A DNA stretch of 64,000 bases from Micromonospora sp. WMMD1082 (GTDB taxonomy: Bacteria; Actinomycetota; Actinomycetes; Mycobacteriales; Micromonosporaceae), in contig NZ_JARUBM010000002.1 of NCBI RefSeq assembly GCF_029626175.1, forward strand, positions 5,163,001 through 5,227,000, read 5' to 3'. Under the pieces are notes generated by a model. That model was not told the DNA's origin. It did no database searches and worked only from the letters and a program-made list of their open reading frames with translations. The position numbers and the translations under genes are program-made. How positions within the stretch are numbered: position 1 is the stretch's first letter; each line of letters starts with the position of its first letter. Below are positions 39,637-48,471 of this stretch, one piece after another.

Positions 39637-41829
39637 GTGGCCGACCGGGACCCGTGGCTGCCGCTGCGGCTCACGCACGAAGCGCGGGTGATCGCTGCCG
39701 AGAAGCGTATGACGCAGGCGACCCGCGCAGCCTTGCGGGCCTGGTTACGGTCGGCCCGGACGGTGACCCTGCCAACGGTCACCGCGGCGGCGCTGCCCCC
39801 CGATCCGAACGCGCTCGCCGGGGCCGGGCAGGCGTGGTTCGAGGCGATGACGGTGCACCTGGTGCCCGCCGTCGACGCGACGTTCCTCGAGGGCGTCGCG
39901 GACGCGGGCGGCGATGTCGACGTGCTGCGGGTCGAGCAGTTGAAAGACGAGTACCTGGCGCAGCTGCCGAACCGGCTGCAAGGGGTGCCGGACGGGGCGT
40001 GGATGCAGGTCACCGCGGCGGTCGCCGAGTTGACCGCAGAGGGTGCGAGCATCCCGCGGATCCGGGACGCGATCGAGCTGATCCTCGGGGACCTGGCGTG
40101 GGAGGACCGGGCCGCGACGATCGCCCGGACGGAGACGATCGGCGCCTACAACGCGGGCACCCTGACGGCCTGGTTGACGTCAGCGCGGGCGTTCGACGAG
40201 AAGGTGGACAAGGTGTGGGTGGCCACCCACGACCACCGTACGAGGCACGACCACCGGGACGCGGACGGGCAGCGCGTCGCCCTGGATGGCGTGTTCATGG
40301 TCGGCGGGGTGCCGCTGCGGTTCCCGGGCGACCCGGCGGCGCCGCCGGGCCAGGTCGTGAGCTGCCGCTGCACGATGATCGGGGTGCCGGCCGACGAGCC
40401 GCTGCCCGCGATCCCGAAGCACCCGTGGCCCCGACGGGCTACCGGGTTGGACATCACGGTGACGGCGGCGGCAGCCGCGAAGGGTGGCAAACCAATGGCG
40501 AGTTGGAAGGGAAAGCTGGCGCCGCTGGGCGCCGTGTCCGGCGACCGGCGGATATTCGCAAAGGACGGCGAGTGGTCATTCCGCGACCTGCCGCTGCCGC
40601 TGCGGTGGGCACGGGAAGACGCCCCCGCGCACGAGGGCGCAGTGACGATCGGCCGGATCACGGCAGGCGAGGTGCAGCCGACGCAGCTGGCCGGCGAAGG
40701 TGACTTCATCGACGCAGTGCCGGAACTGGCCGAGGCCCTGGAGCTGTGGCGGGCCGGGGTGCTGTTCCCGAGCGTGGACCTGGACGACTTCGAGTTCGTG
40801 TACACCGACGGCGACGGTACGCCGATCGCGGACATGAGTGACGAGGAGTGGGAAGCGTTCATCGAGTCCGGCGAGGAGCCGTACATCACGGTGACGAAGG
40901 GCCGGGTCATGGCGGTGACCATGCTCGGCACGCAGGCGTTCATGGAGGCGCGCCTGGACCTGGTCGACGACGAGCCTGCGGACGACGCCGAGGAGGAGGC
41001 GCCATCGGACGAGGCGGAGGACGAGGCCGCTGTCACCGCGGCCGGCGCGGACGGTACCCGGAAGGGAGTCGCGCCGCTGTACCCGCCCCGGGTGTGGTTC
41101 GACGACCCGGGCCTGTCCGAGCTGACGCCCATCCAGGTGACTGCGGACGGGCGAGTGTTCGGGCACCTTGCGGACAACGATTGCCACCTGTCGTTCCTGA
41201 CCGGCGGCCAGTGCGTGCTGCCGCCGGCCGAGGGCGGGTTCGACTGGTTCCACCGGCCGGAGATCCAGACCGCCGAGGGCGATTTGCTCGCGGTCGGGCA
41301 CATCACGGCGGCGACCGGGCACGCTGACCTTGCGGCCAGCGCGGCCAGTGCGGTGGCGCACTACGACGACACCGGCACGCAGGTGGCGGTAATCCGAGCC
41401 GGCCGCGATGCGCACGGCACGTGGGTTGCCGGATCGCTGGTGCCGGAGGCCACGGAGGAGCAGGTGCAGATGCTGCGCCGCTCGCCGCTGTCCGGGGACT
41501 GGCGGTGGATCGGCGGAGCCCGTCAGCTCGTTGCCGCGCTGTGCGTCAACGTCGGTGGGTTCCCCGTCGTACGGGGACGGTCGTCGGGCGGACGAGCGTA
41601 CGCGATGGTCGCCTCCGGCTGGGCCGGCTGGAAGCCGACCGACCCGACCGCCGGCCGGCACGACGCGGCCGTTCTGGACGCGGCGGTGCGGCGTGCGGTC
41701 GCGGCCGGGTTCGCCGCCGAGCGGCAGCGGCTCGCGAACGCGGCTGTCGCCGACCGGATCGCTGCGACGATCGGCCGGGACCGGCGCACGCTCGTGGCGG
41801 CGCTGGCCTCGGAGGTACACGGCAAGTAG
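39637..41829 (+). CDS. MuF-like capsid protein fused to prohead maturation protease
   Basis: 730 residues from GTG 39637, six bases after AGGAGGA. Residues about 1-260 are MuF-like: the central TIARTETIGAYNAGTLTAWL, followed by HDHRTRHDHRDADGQRV and VVSCRCTMIGVPA (the conserved CRC near the end). Residues about 290 onwards look like an S78/U35-type prohead protease (PLGAVSGDRRIFAKDGEWSF then ITAGEVQPTQLAGEGDFID), with an acidic linker and a C-terminal part of unknown role. The fusion is usual in actinophages. It would guide head maturation. Confidence 0.82.
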   Translation: MADRDPWLPLRLTHEARVIAAEKRMTQATRAALRAWLRSARTVTLPTVTAAALPPDPNALAGAGQAWFEAMTVHLVPAVDATFLEGVADAGGDVDVLRVEQLKDEYLAQLPNRLQGVPDGAWMQVTAAVAELTAEGASIPRIRDAIELILGDLAWEDRAATIARTETIGAYNAGTLTAWLTSARAFDEKVDKVWVATHDHRTRHDHRDADGQRVALDGVFMVGGVPLRFPGDPAAPPGQVVSCRCTMIGVPADEPLPAIPKHPWPRRATGLDITVTAAAAAKGGKPMASWKGKLAPLGAVSGDRRIFAKDGEWSFRDLPLPLRWAREDAPAHEGAVTIGRITAGEVQPTQLAGEGDFIDAVPELAEALELWRAGVLFPSVDLDDFEFVYTDGDGTPIADMSDEEWEAFIESGEEPYITVTKGRVMAVTMLGTQAFMEARLDLVDDEPADDAEEEAPSDEAEDEAAVTAAGADGTRKGVAPLYPPRVWFDDPGLSELTPIQVTADGRVFGHLADNDCHLSFLTGGQCVLPPAEGGFDWFHRPEIQTAEGDLLAVGHITAATGHADLAASAASAVAHYDDTGTQVAVIRAGRDAHGTWVAGSLVPEATEEQVQMLRRSPLSGDWRWIGGARQLVAALCVNVGGFPVVRGRSSGGRAYAMVASGWAGWKPTDPTAGRHDAAVLDAAVRRAVAAGFAAERQRLANAAVADRIAATIGRDRRTLVAALASEVHGK

Positions 41830-41841
41830 GGAGGAAGGCTG

Positions 41842-41997
41842 GTGGGCTGCAACTGCGGAAGCAAGGCCCGTCGCACCGTGTGGGTGCTGTCCTACGAGGA
41901 CAACCGCACCGGTGGCGAGTACAAGTCGAAGACGGCAGCGGAGGTCGCCGACGTCCAGAAGGGCGGCGGTGGCACGATCCGCCAGGCGCAGAAGTAG
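41842..41997 (+). CDS. Small pre-capsid phage protein, 51 aa
   Basis: GTG start after GGAGGAAGG. VGCNCGSKARRTVWVLSYED then KTAAEVADVQKGGGGTIRQ. Proteins with MGCNCG at the start and a GG-rich, basic end are regularly found between the MuF/protease and scaffold/capsid genes of actinophages. Here the next phage structural gene in order (capsid) is not downstream but at 62621. A damaged second copy lies at 43192-43353. Confidence 0.7.
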   Translation: MGCNCGSKARRTVWVLSYEDNRTGGEYKSKTAAEVADVQKGGGGTIRQAQK

Positions 41998-42001
41998 AAA
42001 T

Positions 42002-42068
42002 GGGGTGCGGTACCTCGCGGGCGGGCACCGCACCCCAGGCATCTACCCGTCCCGTCTCAGAAGACGGG
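42002..42068 (+). terminator. Two consecutive hairpins after the pre-capsid gene
   Basis: First: perfect 10-bp stem (42002-42011 with 42027-42036). Second: 7-bp stem CCCGTCT/AGACGGG (42051-42057 with 42062-42068). No T-run. Probable actinobacterial terminator or processing sites between the MuF and capsid operon segments. Confidence 0.55.
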
Positions 42069-42099
42069 CTGGTCGGCGGTCGCGGAACTAGGGGATGCG

Positions 42100-42594
42100 C
42101 TACCTGGGCGGGTGCCGAAACGGTCTGTGCTTCGGAGTTGGCTTTACCTGATAGATGATGACATCGTCAACGACGATGTCGGCCCGCCGCACCTGCCACT
42201 CTTTGACGTCGATACCCTGGGTCAGGTAGATCCGGTCGACCCACACCGTGGGGCGCTGGTCCCTGGAGAGCATGTTGAGCAATGCCCGGGGTGACCTGGA
42301 TCTGCGGCCAATTCTGCGGGCGGCCCTGAGGCGGTTTCGGATGATCCTTGGTGCAGCGCGACCGGCGGCTCCAACGCTGAACCGCATAGCGGTCAGAAGC
42401 TTAGGCAGCATGCCGGGTCGGTCGTTGATGAGTGCTGTCCACTCCTCCGCGTACTCTGCGGCGATCTCGGGATTAGTCGTCCAGCGGTACGCCGACCAGC
42501 GCACCAGCTTCCGCGCGATCCATGGCGAGATGTCGGTGACCTCGTTCACGAAGAGTCCGAGGACGACGCCGAGGATGATCTCCCAGCGGTTCAC
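42100..42594 (-). CDS. Single-pass membrane protein coupled to PadR regulator
   Basis: 164 residues from GTG 42594, overlapping the PadR stop by GTGA. N-terminal hydrophobic segment (EIILGVVLGLFVNEV), then a conserved-looking stretch EYAEEWTALINDRPGMLPKL and a basic region. Pairs of PadR plus a protein with an EWTALIxDRPG stretch are frequent on actinobacterial mobile elements. The function is not known to me. Confidence 0.65.
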   Translation of the reverse strand: MNRWEIILGVVLGLFVNEVTDISPWIARKLVRWSAYRWTTNPEIAAEYAEEWTALINDRPGMLPKLLTAMRFSVGAAGRAAPRIIRNRLRAARRIGRRSRSPRALLNMLSRDQRPTVWVDRIYLTQGIDVKEWQVRRADIVVDDVIIYQVKPTPKHRPFRHPPR

Positions 42595-42923
42595 GCGCGG
42601 CACCAGCCGAAGGCCAGGCGGGTCCTGGTGGCCGGTGCCGCCTTGGTCTGTCGCTGGGCGATCAGCTGTCGGGCGCTGGCTATGCCGTGTCCGGTGAGCT
42701 GGTAGTAGCGGCGGCGGGGCTTGCCGGGCTCGGTGTGGGTGTCCCAGCGAGAGGTCACCCACCCCGACTCGGCGAGCCGCTCCAAGATCTTGTAGATGGT
42801 GGGTCCGGATCGCCCCGTCGTCTTCATGATCGCCCAGCCGTGCAGCTCGTAGTTGGCAGCTTCGAGGAGGGCGTTCAGGACGGCCAGGAGCGGTCCCGTT
42901 ATCCGTACAGGTCCGTCAGGCAT
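42591..42923 (-). CDS. PadR-family transcriptional regulator
   Basis: 110 residues from ATG 42923. Winged helix: LLAVLNALLEAANYELHGWA, then TIYKILERLAESGWVTSRWD and the wing RRRYYQLTGHG. PadR proteins regulate themselves and neighbours. The upstream DNA has CTACTATCGTTAAG, an AT-rich likely -10/operator. It is unlike phage head genes and may be part of the cargo that interrupts them. Confidence 0.85.
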   Translation of the reverse strand: MPDGPVRITGPLLAVLNALLEAANYELHGWAIMKTTGRSGPTIYKILERLAESGWVTSRWDTHTEPGKPRRRYYQLTGHGIASARQLIAQRQTKAAPATRTRLAFGWCRA

Positions 42924-43191
42924 GCGCTTAACGATAGTAGGTGAATTAAGAGGCGTCCACTGTGTGGCCCGCTGGCATGCCGGCGATCCTCGTCCAGGTC
43001 GGTATCACCGATGGCGTGCCGGCAGCTGGCCTAGCGGCTACCCCTGGGGTCCCGGTCGGCAACAACGAGATCCGCGTCGGCGAACTTCTCTAGGAGTCTC
43101 CAAGCTGCTTCCCCATGCGCAACTCGGCCGTACAGGGTCTCCGCAGCGGCCTGGTAGCCGGCGACCGTCTCGGGATCGGGTCACCGGCAGG
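42924..43191. other. Interval without a convincing gene
   Basis: Contains a 38-codon ORF (42977-43093, + strand) with a glycine/valine-rich product ending in NNEIRVGELL. No ribosome binding site. Composition is mixed. Probably leftover from insertion or decay. Confidence 0.4.
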
Positions 43192-43353
43192 ATGCAGGCG
43201 ATCGCGGCGAACGACAGCACCAGCCCGGTGAGCGAGTACAGCTTGAAGACGGCAGCGGAGATCGCCGATATCCAGAAGGGGCGGCGGGACGATCCAGACC
43301 TCGACCACGCTCAGAAGATCATCGCCGGCCCACCGCCCGGTCGATGGGTGTGA
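43192..43353 (+). pseudogene. Degraded second copy of the small pre-capsid gene
   Basis: EYSLKTAAEIADIQKGRRDD followed by AQK corresponds to EYKSKTAAEVADVQKGGGG and AQK of the gene at 41842; the conserved VGCNCG start is missing, and the stop is shifted by about 15 residues. Marks a duplication bracketing the PadR module (42100-43190). Confidence 0.7.
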
Positions 43354-43419
43354 ACGTCACCGACTTCAGGTGCGGCCGCCGGCCGGAGCAGAGTGGGAGG
43401 GCGCACTCTGGGGGGCGAT

Positions 43420-43448
43420 TTGTGGTCACCGTGCGTGTCGCGTAACCT
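43420..43448 (+). promoter_or_regulatory. Promoter of the rplJL operon
   Basis: TTGTGG (43420-43425) and TAACCT (43443-43448) with 17-bp spacing, about 260 bp upstream of rplJ. Lies just right of the last phage-like sequence. Confidence 0.65.
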
Positions 43449-43460
43449 TAGCCGCGAAGT

Positions 43461-43623
43461 TCCACCCAGAGACCGCTGGTCACCGTGCTCCGGCACGGTC
43501 GAAGGTTCCGCGAAGACGGGCGACCCGCGCAGGGCGGCAAGCGAACATCGGCAGCGTCCTGTGGTCCGCCGACCACGGTGATCTCCGCCGGCCTCGCCCC
43601 GAGCGCCCTGCGCCGGGGCTTTT
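43461..43623 (+). ncRNA. L10 leader-like region with attenuator
   Basis: AGAGACCGCTGGTCACCGTG near 43468 and the later CGAAGGTTCCGCGAAGACGG, CCCGCGCAGG are of the actinobacterial L10(L12)4-binding leader type, which autoregulates rplJ. A GCCCCG/CGGGGC hairpin (43596-43619) followed by TTTT (43620-43623) is the likely terminator or attenuator. The fold was not calculated. Confidence 0.6.
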
Positions 43624-43704
43624 CTGTTGCCGCGCCACCTCCGCCATCGTCACAGGCGATCGCCTGCGGCGGTGACCAGCCTCGAGCAACGAGAGAGGAG
43701 GGAC

Positions 43705-44250
43705 ATGGCGGACAAGCCGATCCGGGCCGACAAGGCCACGGCCGTCGCTGAGCTGACCGACAGCTTCCGCAGCGCGGGTGCCACCGTGCTGACCGAGTAC
43801 CGCGGTCTGACGGTTTCCCAGCTGACCCAGCTGCGGCGCTCGCTCGGCAAGGAGTCGACCTACACGGTCGCCAAGAACACGCTGGCCAAGCGTGCTGCGG
43901 CGGACGCGGGCATCTCCGGCCTCGACGAGCTGTTCACCGGTCCTACCGCGCTGACTTTCGTTTCGGGCGACGTCGTCGAGGCGGCGAAGGGGCTTCGCGA
44001 CTTCGCGAAGGCCAACCCGAAGCTCGTCATCAAGGGCGGCGTCTTCGAGGGCAAGGCCATTTCCGCGGCCGAGGTCACGAAGCTCGCCGACCTGGAGTCC
44101 CGTGAGGTGCTGCTGGCCAAGCTGGCCGGTGCGATGAAGGGCAACCTGAGCAAGGCCGCGGCCCTGTTCCAGGCCCCGTTGTCGAAGACCGCCCGCCTGG
44201 CGGCTGCCCTGCAGGAGAAGCGCGAGAAGGAGGGCGCCGAGGCGGCCTGA
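43705..44250 (+). CDS. rplJ: 50S ribosomal protein L10 (uL10)
   Basis: 181 residues from ATG 43705 after [30 protein letters not shown], then [20 protein letters not shown] and [17 protein letters not shown] are the conserved N-terminal RNA-binding region of uL10; the helical C-terminus anchors L7/L12 dimers. Full length for an actinomycete. It forms the ribosomal stalk base with rplL. In actinomycetes rplJ usually follows rplK-rplA, sometimes at a distance; here phage genes occupy the upstream 30 kb. Confidence 0.97.
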   Translation: MADKPIRADKATAVAELTDSFRSAGATVLTEYRGLTVSQLTQLRRSLGKESTYTVAKNTLAKRAAADAGISGLDELFTGPTALTFVSGDVVEAAKGLRDFAKANPKLVIKGGVFEGKAISAAEVTKLADLESREVLLAKLAGAMKGNLSKAAALFQAPLSKTARLAAALQEKREKEGAEAA

Positions 44251-44305
44251 GGCTGCCCGGTGCCACCACGTTCTTAGGTAAATCATTCAGGAAAGGACGC
44301 CAGAC

Positions 44306-44695
44306 ATGGCGAAGCTCAGCACTGACGAGCTGCTCGACGCGTTCAAGGAGATGACGCTGATCGAGCTCTCCGAGTTCGTGAAGCAGTTCGAGGAGACCTT
44401 CGAGGTCACCGCGGCCGCTCCGGTCGCCGTGGCCGGGGCTGCCCCGGTCGGCGGCGGCGCCGCCGCCGAGGCCGAGCCGGAGAAGGACGAGTTCGACGTC
44501 ATCCTCGACGCCGACGGTGGCAAGAAGATCCAGGTCATCAAGGTCGTGCGGGAGCTGACCGGCCTGGGCCTCAAGGAGGCCAAGGACGCGGTCGAGTCCG
44601 CGCCGAAGGCCATCCTGGAGAAGGTCAACAAGGAGACCGCCGAGAAGGCGAAGGCCAAGCTGGAGGGCGAGGGCGCCAAGGTCACCCTCAAGTGA
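44306..44695 (+). CDS. rplL: 50S ribosomal protein L7/L12 (bL12)
   Basis: 129 residues. [20 protein letters not shown] is the N-terminal dimerisation/L10-binding helix; an Ala/Pro/Gly hinge follows, and [20 protein letters not shown] and [15 protein letters not shown] are the C-terminal factor-binding domain. Recruits translation GTPases. Directly after rplJ (56 bp). The expected next gene, rpoB, is absent; a terminator and an unrelated region follow. Confidence 0.98.
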   Translation: MAKLSTDELLDAFKEMTLIELSEFVKQFEETFEVTAAAPVAVAGAAPVGGGAAAEAEPEKDEFDVILDADGGKKIQVIKVVRELTGLGLKEAKDAVESAPKAILEKVNKETAEKAKAKLEGEGAKVTLK

Positions 44696-44750
44696 CCTGA
44701 GTCCCACCTGGCCGTCCCGGCGTACGTGAGTCGGGGCACACCACATCGCG

Positions 44751-44785
44751 GCGGGCGGCGATCCGACACCTGGATCGCCGCCCGC
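44751..44785 (+). terminator. Intrinsic terminator after rplL
   Basis: Perfect 14-bp stem (44751-44764 with 44772-44785) around GACACCT. The rest of the gap to 45029 holds no gene that I can support. Confidence 0.85.
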
Positions 44786-45029
44786 CGTGTTGGTGGACCC
44801 GCCGGCAGTAGGCATGAGCAGGGGCGTCGAGGCGGGCGCCCGGCCCGTCAACGGTGCCGGTGAACCCGCTCGCGTGTTGGATGGTTCGGGCGGTGCCCGT
44901 CTGCCTCGGTGTCTGGATAGCGGCTTGATTTTGGTTCTCTGGGGTCCGGCGAGGCAGCGGTGAGGCCGGGCGGGTGTGCCCCGCCTTGTGCTGGGAGAAC
45001 CATCAGCGGAGGTGGGGGTGACATTGGAA

Positions 45030-45740
45030 TTATCGAGGTGAATGGTGCTCCGAGGAATTTGGTCGAAGCGGGACGGTGAACTGGTCGGCTCCTGCTTCGT
45101 GTTCGGCTGTGACGGTCAGGAGAGCAGCCTCGGCAGGCGCTGTCGCGTCGAACACTCGGGATTCAACGAGGATTCCCCCCGTATCGGACGTTTCGCTGCC
45201 TCGCTCGCGGTACTGCGTTCCTGCGTCGTCCCAGGCGCGCCAGGGACGGTGCCGGCGCAGAATTTCGGCTGCTGGGCGGCGCAGGTTCGGGTAGGCCAGT
45301 CGTAGCCTCATAGACATCGACCACAGCTCTAGGCTGACCAGGACGGCGGGCTGGCCGCCGATGCTGATCTCCTCACCGGCCAAGGATTGGACGCGCAGTA
45401 GCATCGGGAGTTGCTGAGCGGGGGTTGGGTGACCGTGGACCGGCTTGTCTGCGGACGTGTTCTCGCTTTCGCGGATGACCGACATCGTCGGGACCGCCTC
45501 TAGTCGCTGCAATACCGCCCGACGACGCTTGAGTAAACCGAGGTCTTCAAGCACCGGCTCCAGGCTTGCCCGCGCTCGGCTAAGTTCCCCTGGCGGCAGG
45601 TTGGACGCGGCTACCAGGCCGAGCGCAACACCCTCAACGCCGGCCGTTCCGAGGCGGGCCAACGAGCCATCATCGGTCAAGCCCGTCCCGGCTTCGAGAT
45701 GTTGGCGGAGCAGTTCGGCGAGTATCTCCTGTCGGTCCAC
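45030..45740 (-). CDS. Hypothetical protein, 236 aa
   Basis: Start at GTG 45740, giving VDRQEILAELLRQHLEAGTG; the upstream in-frame part is Ala/Arg/Pro rich and unlikely. A helical first half (LEPVLEDLGLLKRRRAVLQR) is followed by a beta-rich second half (IGGQPAVLVSLELWSMSMRL, ILVESRVFDATAPAEAALLT). No recognised family or signal peptide. Confidence 0.6.
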   Translation of the reverse strand: MDRQEILAELLRQHLEAGTGLTDDGSLARLGTAGVEGVALGLVAASNLPPGELSRARASLEPVLEDLGLLKRRRAVLQRLEAVPTMSVIRESENTSADKPVHGHPTPAQQLPMLLRVQSLAGEEISIGGQPAVLVSLELWSMSMRLRLAYPNLRRPAAEILRRHRPWRAWDDAGTQYRERGSETSDTGGILVESRVFDATAPAEAALLTVTAEHEAGADQFTVPLRPNSSEHHSPR

Positions 45741-45845
45741 GCGTCCGTTCCCTGCGTCGGCACAGCTTGGCGGCCGTAGTCTACCTGCGCCGGCCGGCCG
45801 AGCAGGCACTGCTCGACCGGCCGGCGCGGAATGCCCTGTAGGGGG

Positions 45846-46499
45846 TCAGTTTGACGCGGGCACGTTGGCCACGTTGCTTACCTCCGAGCAGGTGATTGCC
45901 TGCGGCGAGAGGGCAAGGCAGTTCGACGGTGTCCCTGTCCAGATCCATCCTGCCGGCAGGGTGAGGGTGACCAGTGAGCCGGCGAAGTAGCCTCCGGCGC
46001 AAGTGACGCCAGCGCAGATGTCAGCGCCGGTGGAGTTCCCCAGGTTGCAGTTGGTGCAGGTGAACGTGGCACCGTTTGCGACGTTTACCCCGTTATGCCA
46101 CCAGGTGGAGTCCACGCTGATGCCGGCCATCGCCTGGCCCGGTGCGGTCGTGATGCACAGCACCTTGGCGCTCCACTCGGATTCGGTGGTTGCCAGAACA
46201 CCATTGAGGTACGTGGCCCTGATACTGCCGTTCACGTCGCTCAAGTCGCAGCCGCCTAGGGGCGGATCCTGCAGTAGGCGGAAGTTGCTGACCGTGAAGC
46301 GAGCCACGTTCTCTTTCTTCTTCGGGGTGACGAAGAGGACCGTCTTCTTGTCGACACCCTGTTCTTCGTCAGCCGCCTTCGACGCTGCGGGCGTTGGCGT
46401 TGCCGGTTCTGCGGAGTTCGCGACAGCGGCGGTGGGAACTAGCAGGACGATCGATAGGGCCAGCGATGCGGACAGCAGTAATCTGGCACGTGTCCTCAT
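45846..46499 (-). CDS. Secreted hypothetical protein, 217 aa
   Basis: ATG 46499 with AAGGAGGC upstream. Signal peptide MRTRARLLLSASLALSIVLL, cleavage near AVA-NS, then a Pro/Thr/Ala linker and a beta-rich mature domain with paired Cys (FTCTNCNLGNSTGADICAGV, ALSPQAITCSEV). Probably an extracellular, disulfide-stabilised protein. The 386-bp gap upstream (46500-46885) contains its promoter region and no gene. Confidence 0.75.
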   Translation of the reverse strand: MRTRARLLLSASLALSIVLLVPTAAVANSAEPATPTPAASKAADEEQGVDKKTVLFVTPKKKENVARFTVSNFRLLQDPPLGGCDLSDVNGSIRATYLNGVLATTESEWSAKVLCITTAPGQAMAGISVDSTWWHNGVNVANGATFTCTNCNLGNSTGADICAGVTCAGGYFAGSLVTLTLPAGWIWTGTPSNCLALSPQAITCSEVSNVANVPASN

Positions 46500-46885
46500 G
46501 GAGAGCCTCCTTCTGTGATCAGTGAGGACGAAGGGCGGTGGCGATGTGGACGCATCGTCACCGCTCGATTCACTCACCGTAGGTGATCGATTCAATGGGA
46601 TCAAGGCGCATCTTTTGCCACATCAGACCTATCGGACGGATTGGTCACGAAGAGTGATGATGATTCAGCTCGCTGCGGCTAGAATTCGGGCAAATGATCC
46701 GGCATAAAGCACGGTAAGTAGTTTAGAGGTTGCAGAACGCACTTGCATTTGCTGCATCGACTGCTGCGATGTGCGTAGGTCCTTGCCGTGTTGGTCTGGT
46801 TCCCGGAGGGCTGCTGGGCCGTTGAGGCAGGGATGTGGTGTCGGTGGTGTGAGTAGCCGTCGCCGTAGAAGCCACTACCCCGGGG

Positions 46886-47761
46886 CTAGGCGGGCTCGGG
46901 CGGTACGCCGTCTGTGCTGGTGTGTCCCCGCCGAAGGATGAGGACGTGGGAGAACAGGCCGAGCCTGGGTCCGGTGATGCGTTCTTGTGCGGCGAGTAGT
47001 TCACCGGTGGCGGGGTTGATGATCAGTGTGGTGGTCGATGTGTCGGCGATGACCTGGAAGGCGAGTCCGGTGCGTCCGGCGAGGTCGGTGGTGGTGCCGA
47101 GGTAGTCGATGCCGGGGACGGTGGCGAGGACGTGCAGGGTGGTCGTGCGTTGTTGTTGGTTGAGGTATTGGCTGGCGGCGAGGGCGATGACTGCTCCGGT
47201 GAGGATTCTGGGGTAGGCGGGTTCGGTGGCCAGTTCGGGTGGTGCCAGCAGCTCCGCCAGGGTGCTCGGGTCGGTGGGCAGCGGTTCGGGCAGGTATGGG
47301 TGTAGGTCGCCTCGGTAGCGGGTGGTGGTGGGCGGGGCGTCGAGGAACAGGTGCCGTTCGCCAGGTGTGGGTTGGTGGTCGACGTCCCGCACGTCGGCTG
47401 CGCGGCGGCTGACTTCGCGGCCGGAGCCATCTGGGTGCCGCCAGCGTTGTAGGTCTTCGCGGCGGATCACGGTGGTGGCGCGGGTCCAGGTTTGCAGGTG
47501 CAGGTAAGTGATGGGCAGGTGGGTGGTGTTGTCGGCGGGGACCGGGTGCAGGGTGGTGGCGATGGTGGTGAGGCGTTGTTGCGGGGTGAGGCCGGGTGCG
47601 GTGGCCGCCGCTGTGTCAGGGGTGGCCGTGGGCTGCTGACTGCCCGAGGTCGACGAGGGTGGTGCGGGGGCGGGGATGGCGGGAGCGGCCTGGCAGCCGG
47701 CGAGCAGGAGGCTGCCGAGAGCAGCGGTCACGCGGCGGGCAGGGCCGGTCGAACGGATCAT
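46886..47761 (-). CDS. Putative lipoprotein (CU044_5270-like)
   Basis: 291 residues from ATG 47761. The N-terminus MIRSTGPARRVTAALGSLLL ends in the lipobox LLAGC. The rest (HLQTWTRATTVIRREDLQRW, HPYLPEPLPTDPSTLAELLA, GLAFQVIADTSTTTLIINPA) resembles actinobacterial CU044_5270-type exported proteins. Last gene of the minus-strand operon; the long open frame extending upstream to 48715 is rejected because it overlaps two GNAT genes. Confidence 0.7.
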   Translation of the reverse strand: MIRSTGPARRVTAALGSLLLAGCQAAPAIPAPAPPSSTSGSQQPTATPDTAAATAPGLTPQQRLTTIATTLHPVPADNTTHLPITYLHLQTWTRATTVIRREDLQRWRHPDGSGREVSRRAADVRDVDHQPTPGERHLFLDAPPTTTRYRGDLHPYLPEPLPTDPSTLAELLAPPELATEPAYPRILTGAVIALAASQYLNQQQRTTTLHVLATVPGIDYLGTTTDLAGRTGLAFQVIADTSTTTLIINPATGELLAAQERITGPRLGLFSHVLILRRGHTSTDGVPPEPA

Positions 47762-47853
47762 GGGTATGGGATTCCTTGCCGTGGTTAATCTTCGTCGCCT
47801 GGGGCTGCCGCGTCGTTGCGGCAGCCCGCCGAAATCGGGTGTGGGTGGGTGGC

Positions 47854-48471
47854 TTAGCTGCCCGCCGTGGTGGGCGGGACGGGTCGCCCGGCGCGGTGCA
47901 GGGGCCACAGGTGTGGGCGGGTGCGTAGGGGGGTTCCCGCGCGGTAGCCGTGTTTGGTCAGGTAGTCGCGGGTGGGGGTGTTGGTGGCGATGGTGTCGAT
48001 GGGATAGCCGTGTTGGTCGACGCGTTGGTGGTGCTGTTCGAGCAGGGCCTGTCCGGTGCCCTGTTGGCGGGTGTTGGGGGTGACGTGCAGCCAGGCGAGC
48101 CAGTGGTGTGGGGCGGCGGTGCGGTAGCGGCGGATGAGGGTGTGCAGGCGTTGGAAGCGGGGGAGGGCGGGGCCGGCGGAGGTGTAGAGGTGGTAGTCGA
48201 ACAGGGGTGCGGTGGGTGGTCTGGGGTGGTGGTGCCAGACGGCGACGGCGGTCATGTCGAGGGTGACGTCGACGTTGCCCCATTCGATGGCGTGGTCGAT
48301 TTCCATGGCGAGCAGCCGGTGGAAGACGTGCCGCCGCTCGGCGGGGTCGGGTACCAGCCATGCGCCCATCGGGTCTTTGGCGACCGCGTCGGTGAGTAGG
48401 GCGGTGATGGCGGCCACGTCGCCGGCTTGTGCGGGCCGGATCGGTGTGGTGGTCACGGGGGTGGTGGTCAC
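47854..48471 (-). CDS. GNAT-family N-acetyltransferase, paralogue 2
   Basis: 205 residues from GTG 48471, overlapping the upstream GNAT stop by GTGA. Acetyl-CoA site WLHVTPNTRQQGTGQALLEQ corresponds to the R/Q-x-x-G-x-G/A loop. WLVPDPAERRHVFHRLLAM and VDVTLDMTAVAVWHHH are shared in pattern with the gene upstream, so the two arose by duplication. Substrate unknown. Confidence 0.82.
   Translation of the reverse strand: MTTTPVTTTPIRPAQAGDVAAITALLTDAVAKDPMGAWLVPDPAERRHVFHRLLAMEIDHAIEWGNVDVTLDMTAVAVWHHHPRPPTAPLFDYHLYTSAGPALPRFQRLHTLIRRYRTAAPHHWLAWLHVTPNTRQQGTGQALLEQHHQRVDQHGYPIDTIATNTPTRDYLTKHGYRAGTPLRTRPHLWPLHRAGRPVPPTTAGS

Larger units (their letters stand above)
12851..43353. mobile_element. 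Actinobacteriophage-type prophage, left and central part
   Basis: Begins directly after tRNA-Leu and runs through integrase, excisionase-like protein, XRE-ImmA repressor module, tRNA-Gly, DNA modification, terminase, portal and MuF/protease genes to a degraded copy of the pre-capsid small gene at 43192-43353. Boundaries: left end from the tRNA; right end set where phage-like sequence stops and the rplJ promoter region begins. No capsid, tail or lysis genes lie in this part; the capsid gene appears at 62621. The left boundary is well supported; the right one is inferred. Confidence 0.8.

Noticed and set aside
43705..44695. Phage-encoded ribosomal proteins L10 and L7/L12
   Set aside because: Phage bL12 genes are known, but here both genes have the host-type promoter, L10 leader and strong terminator, full-length host-like sequences and no phage gene coupling. 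A host operon displaced or bracketed by phage DNA is simpler.
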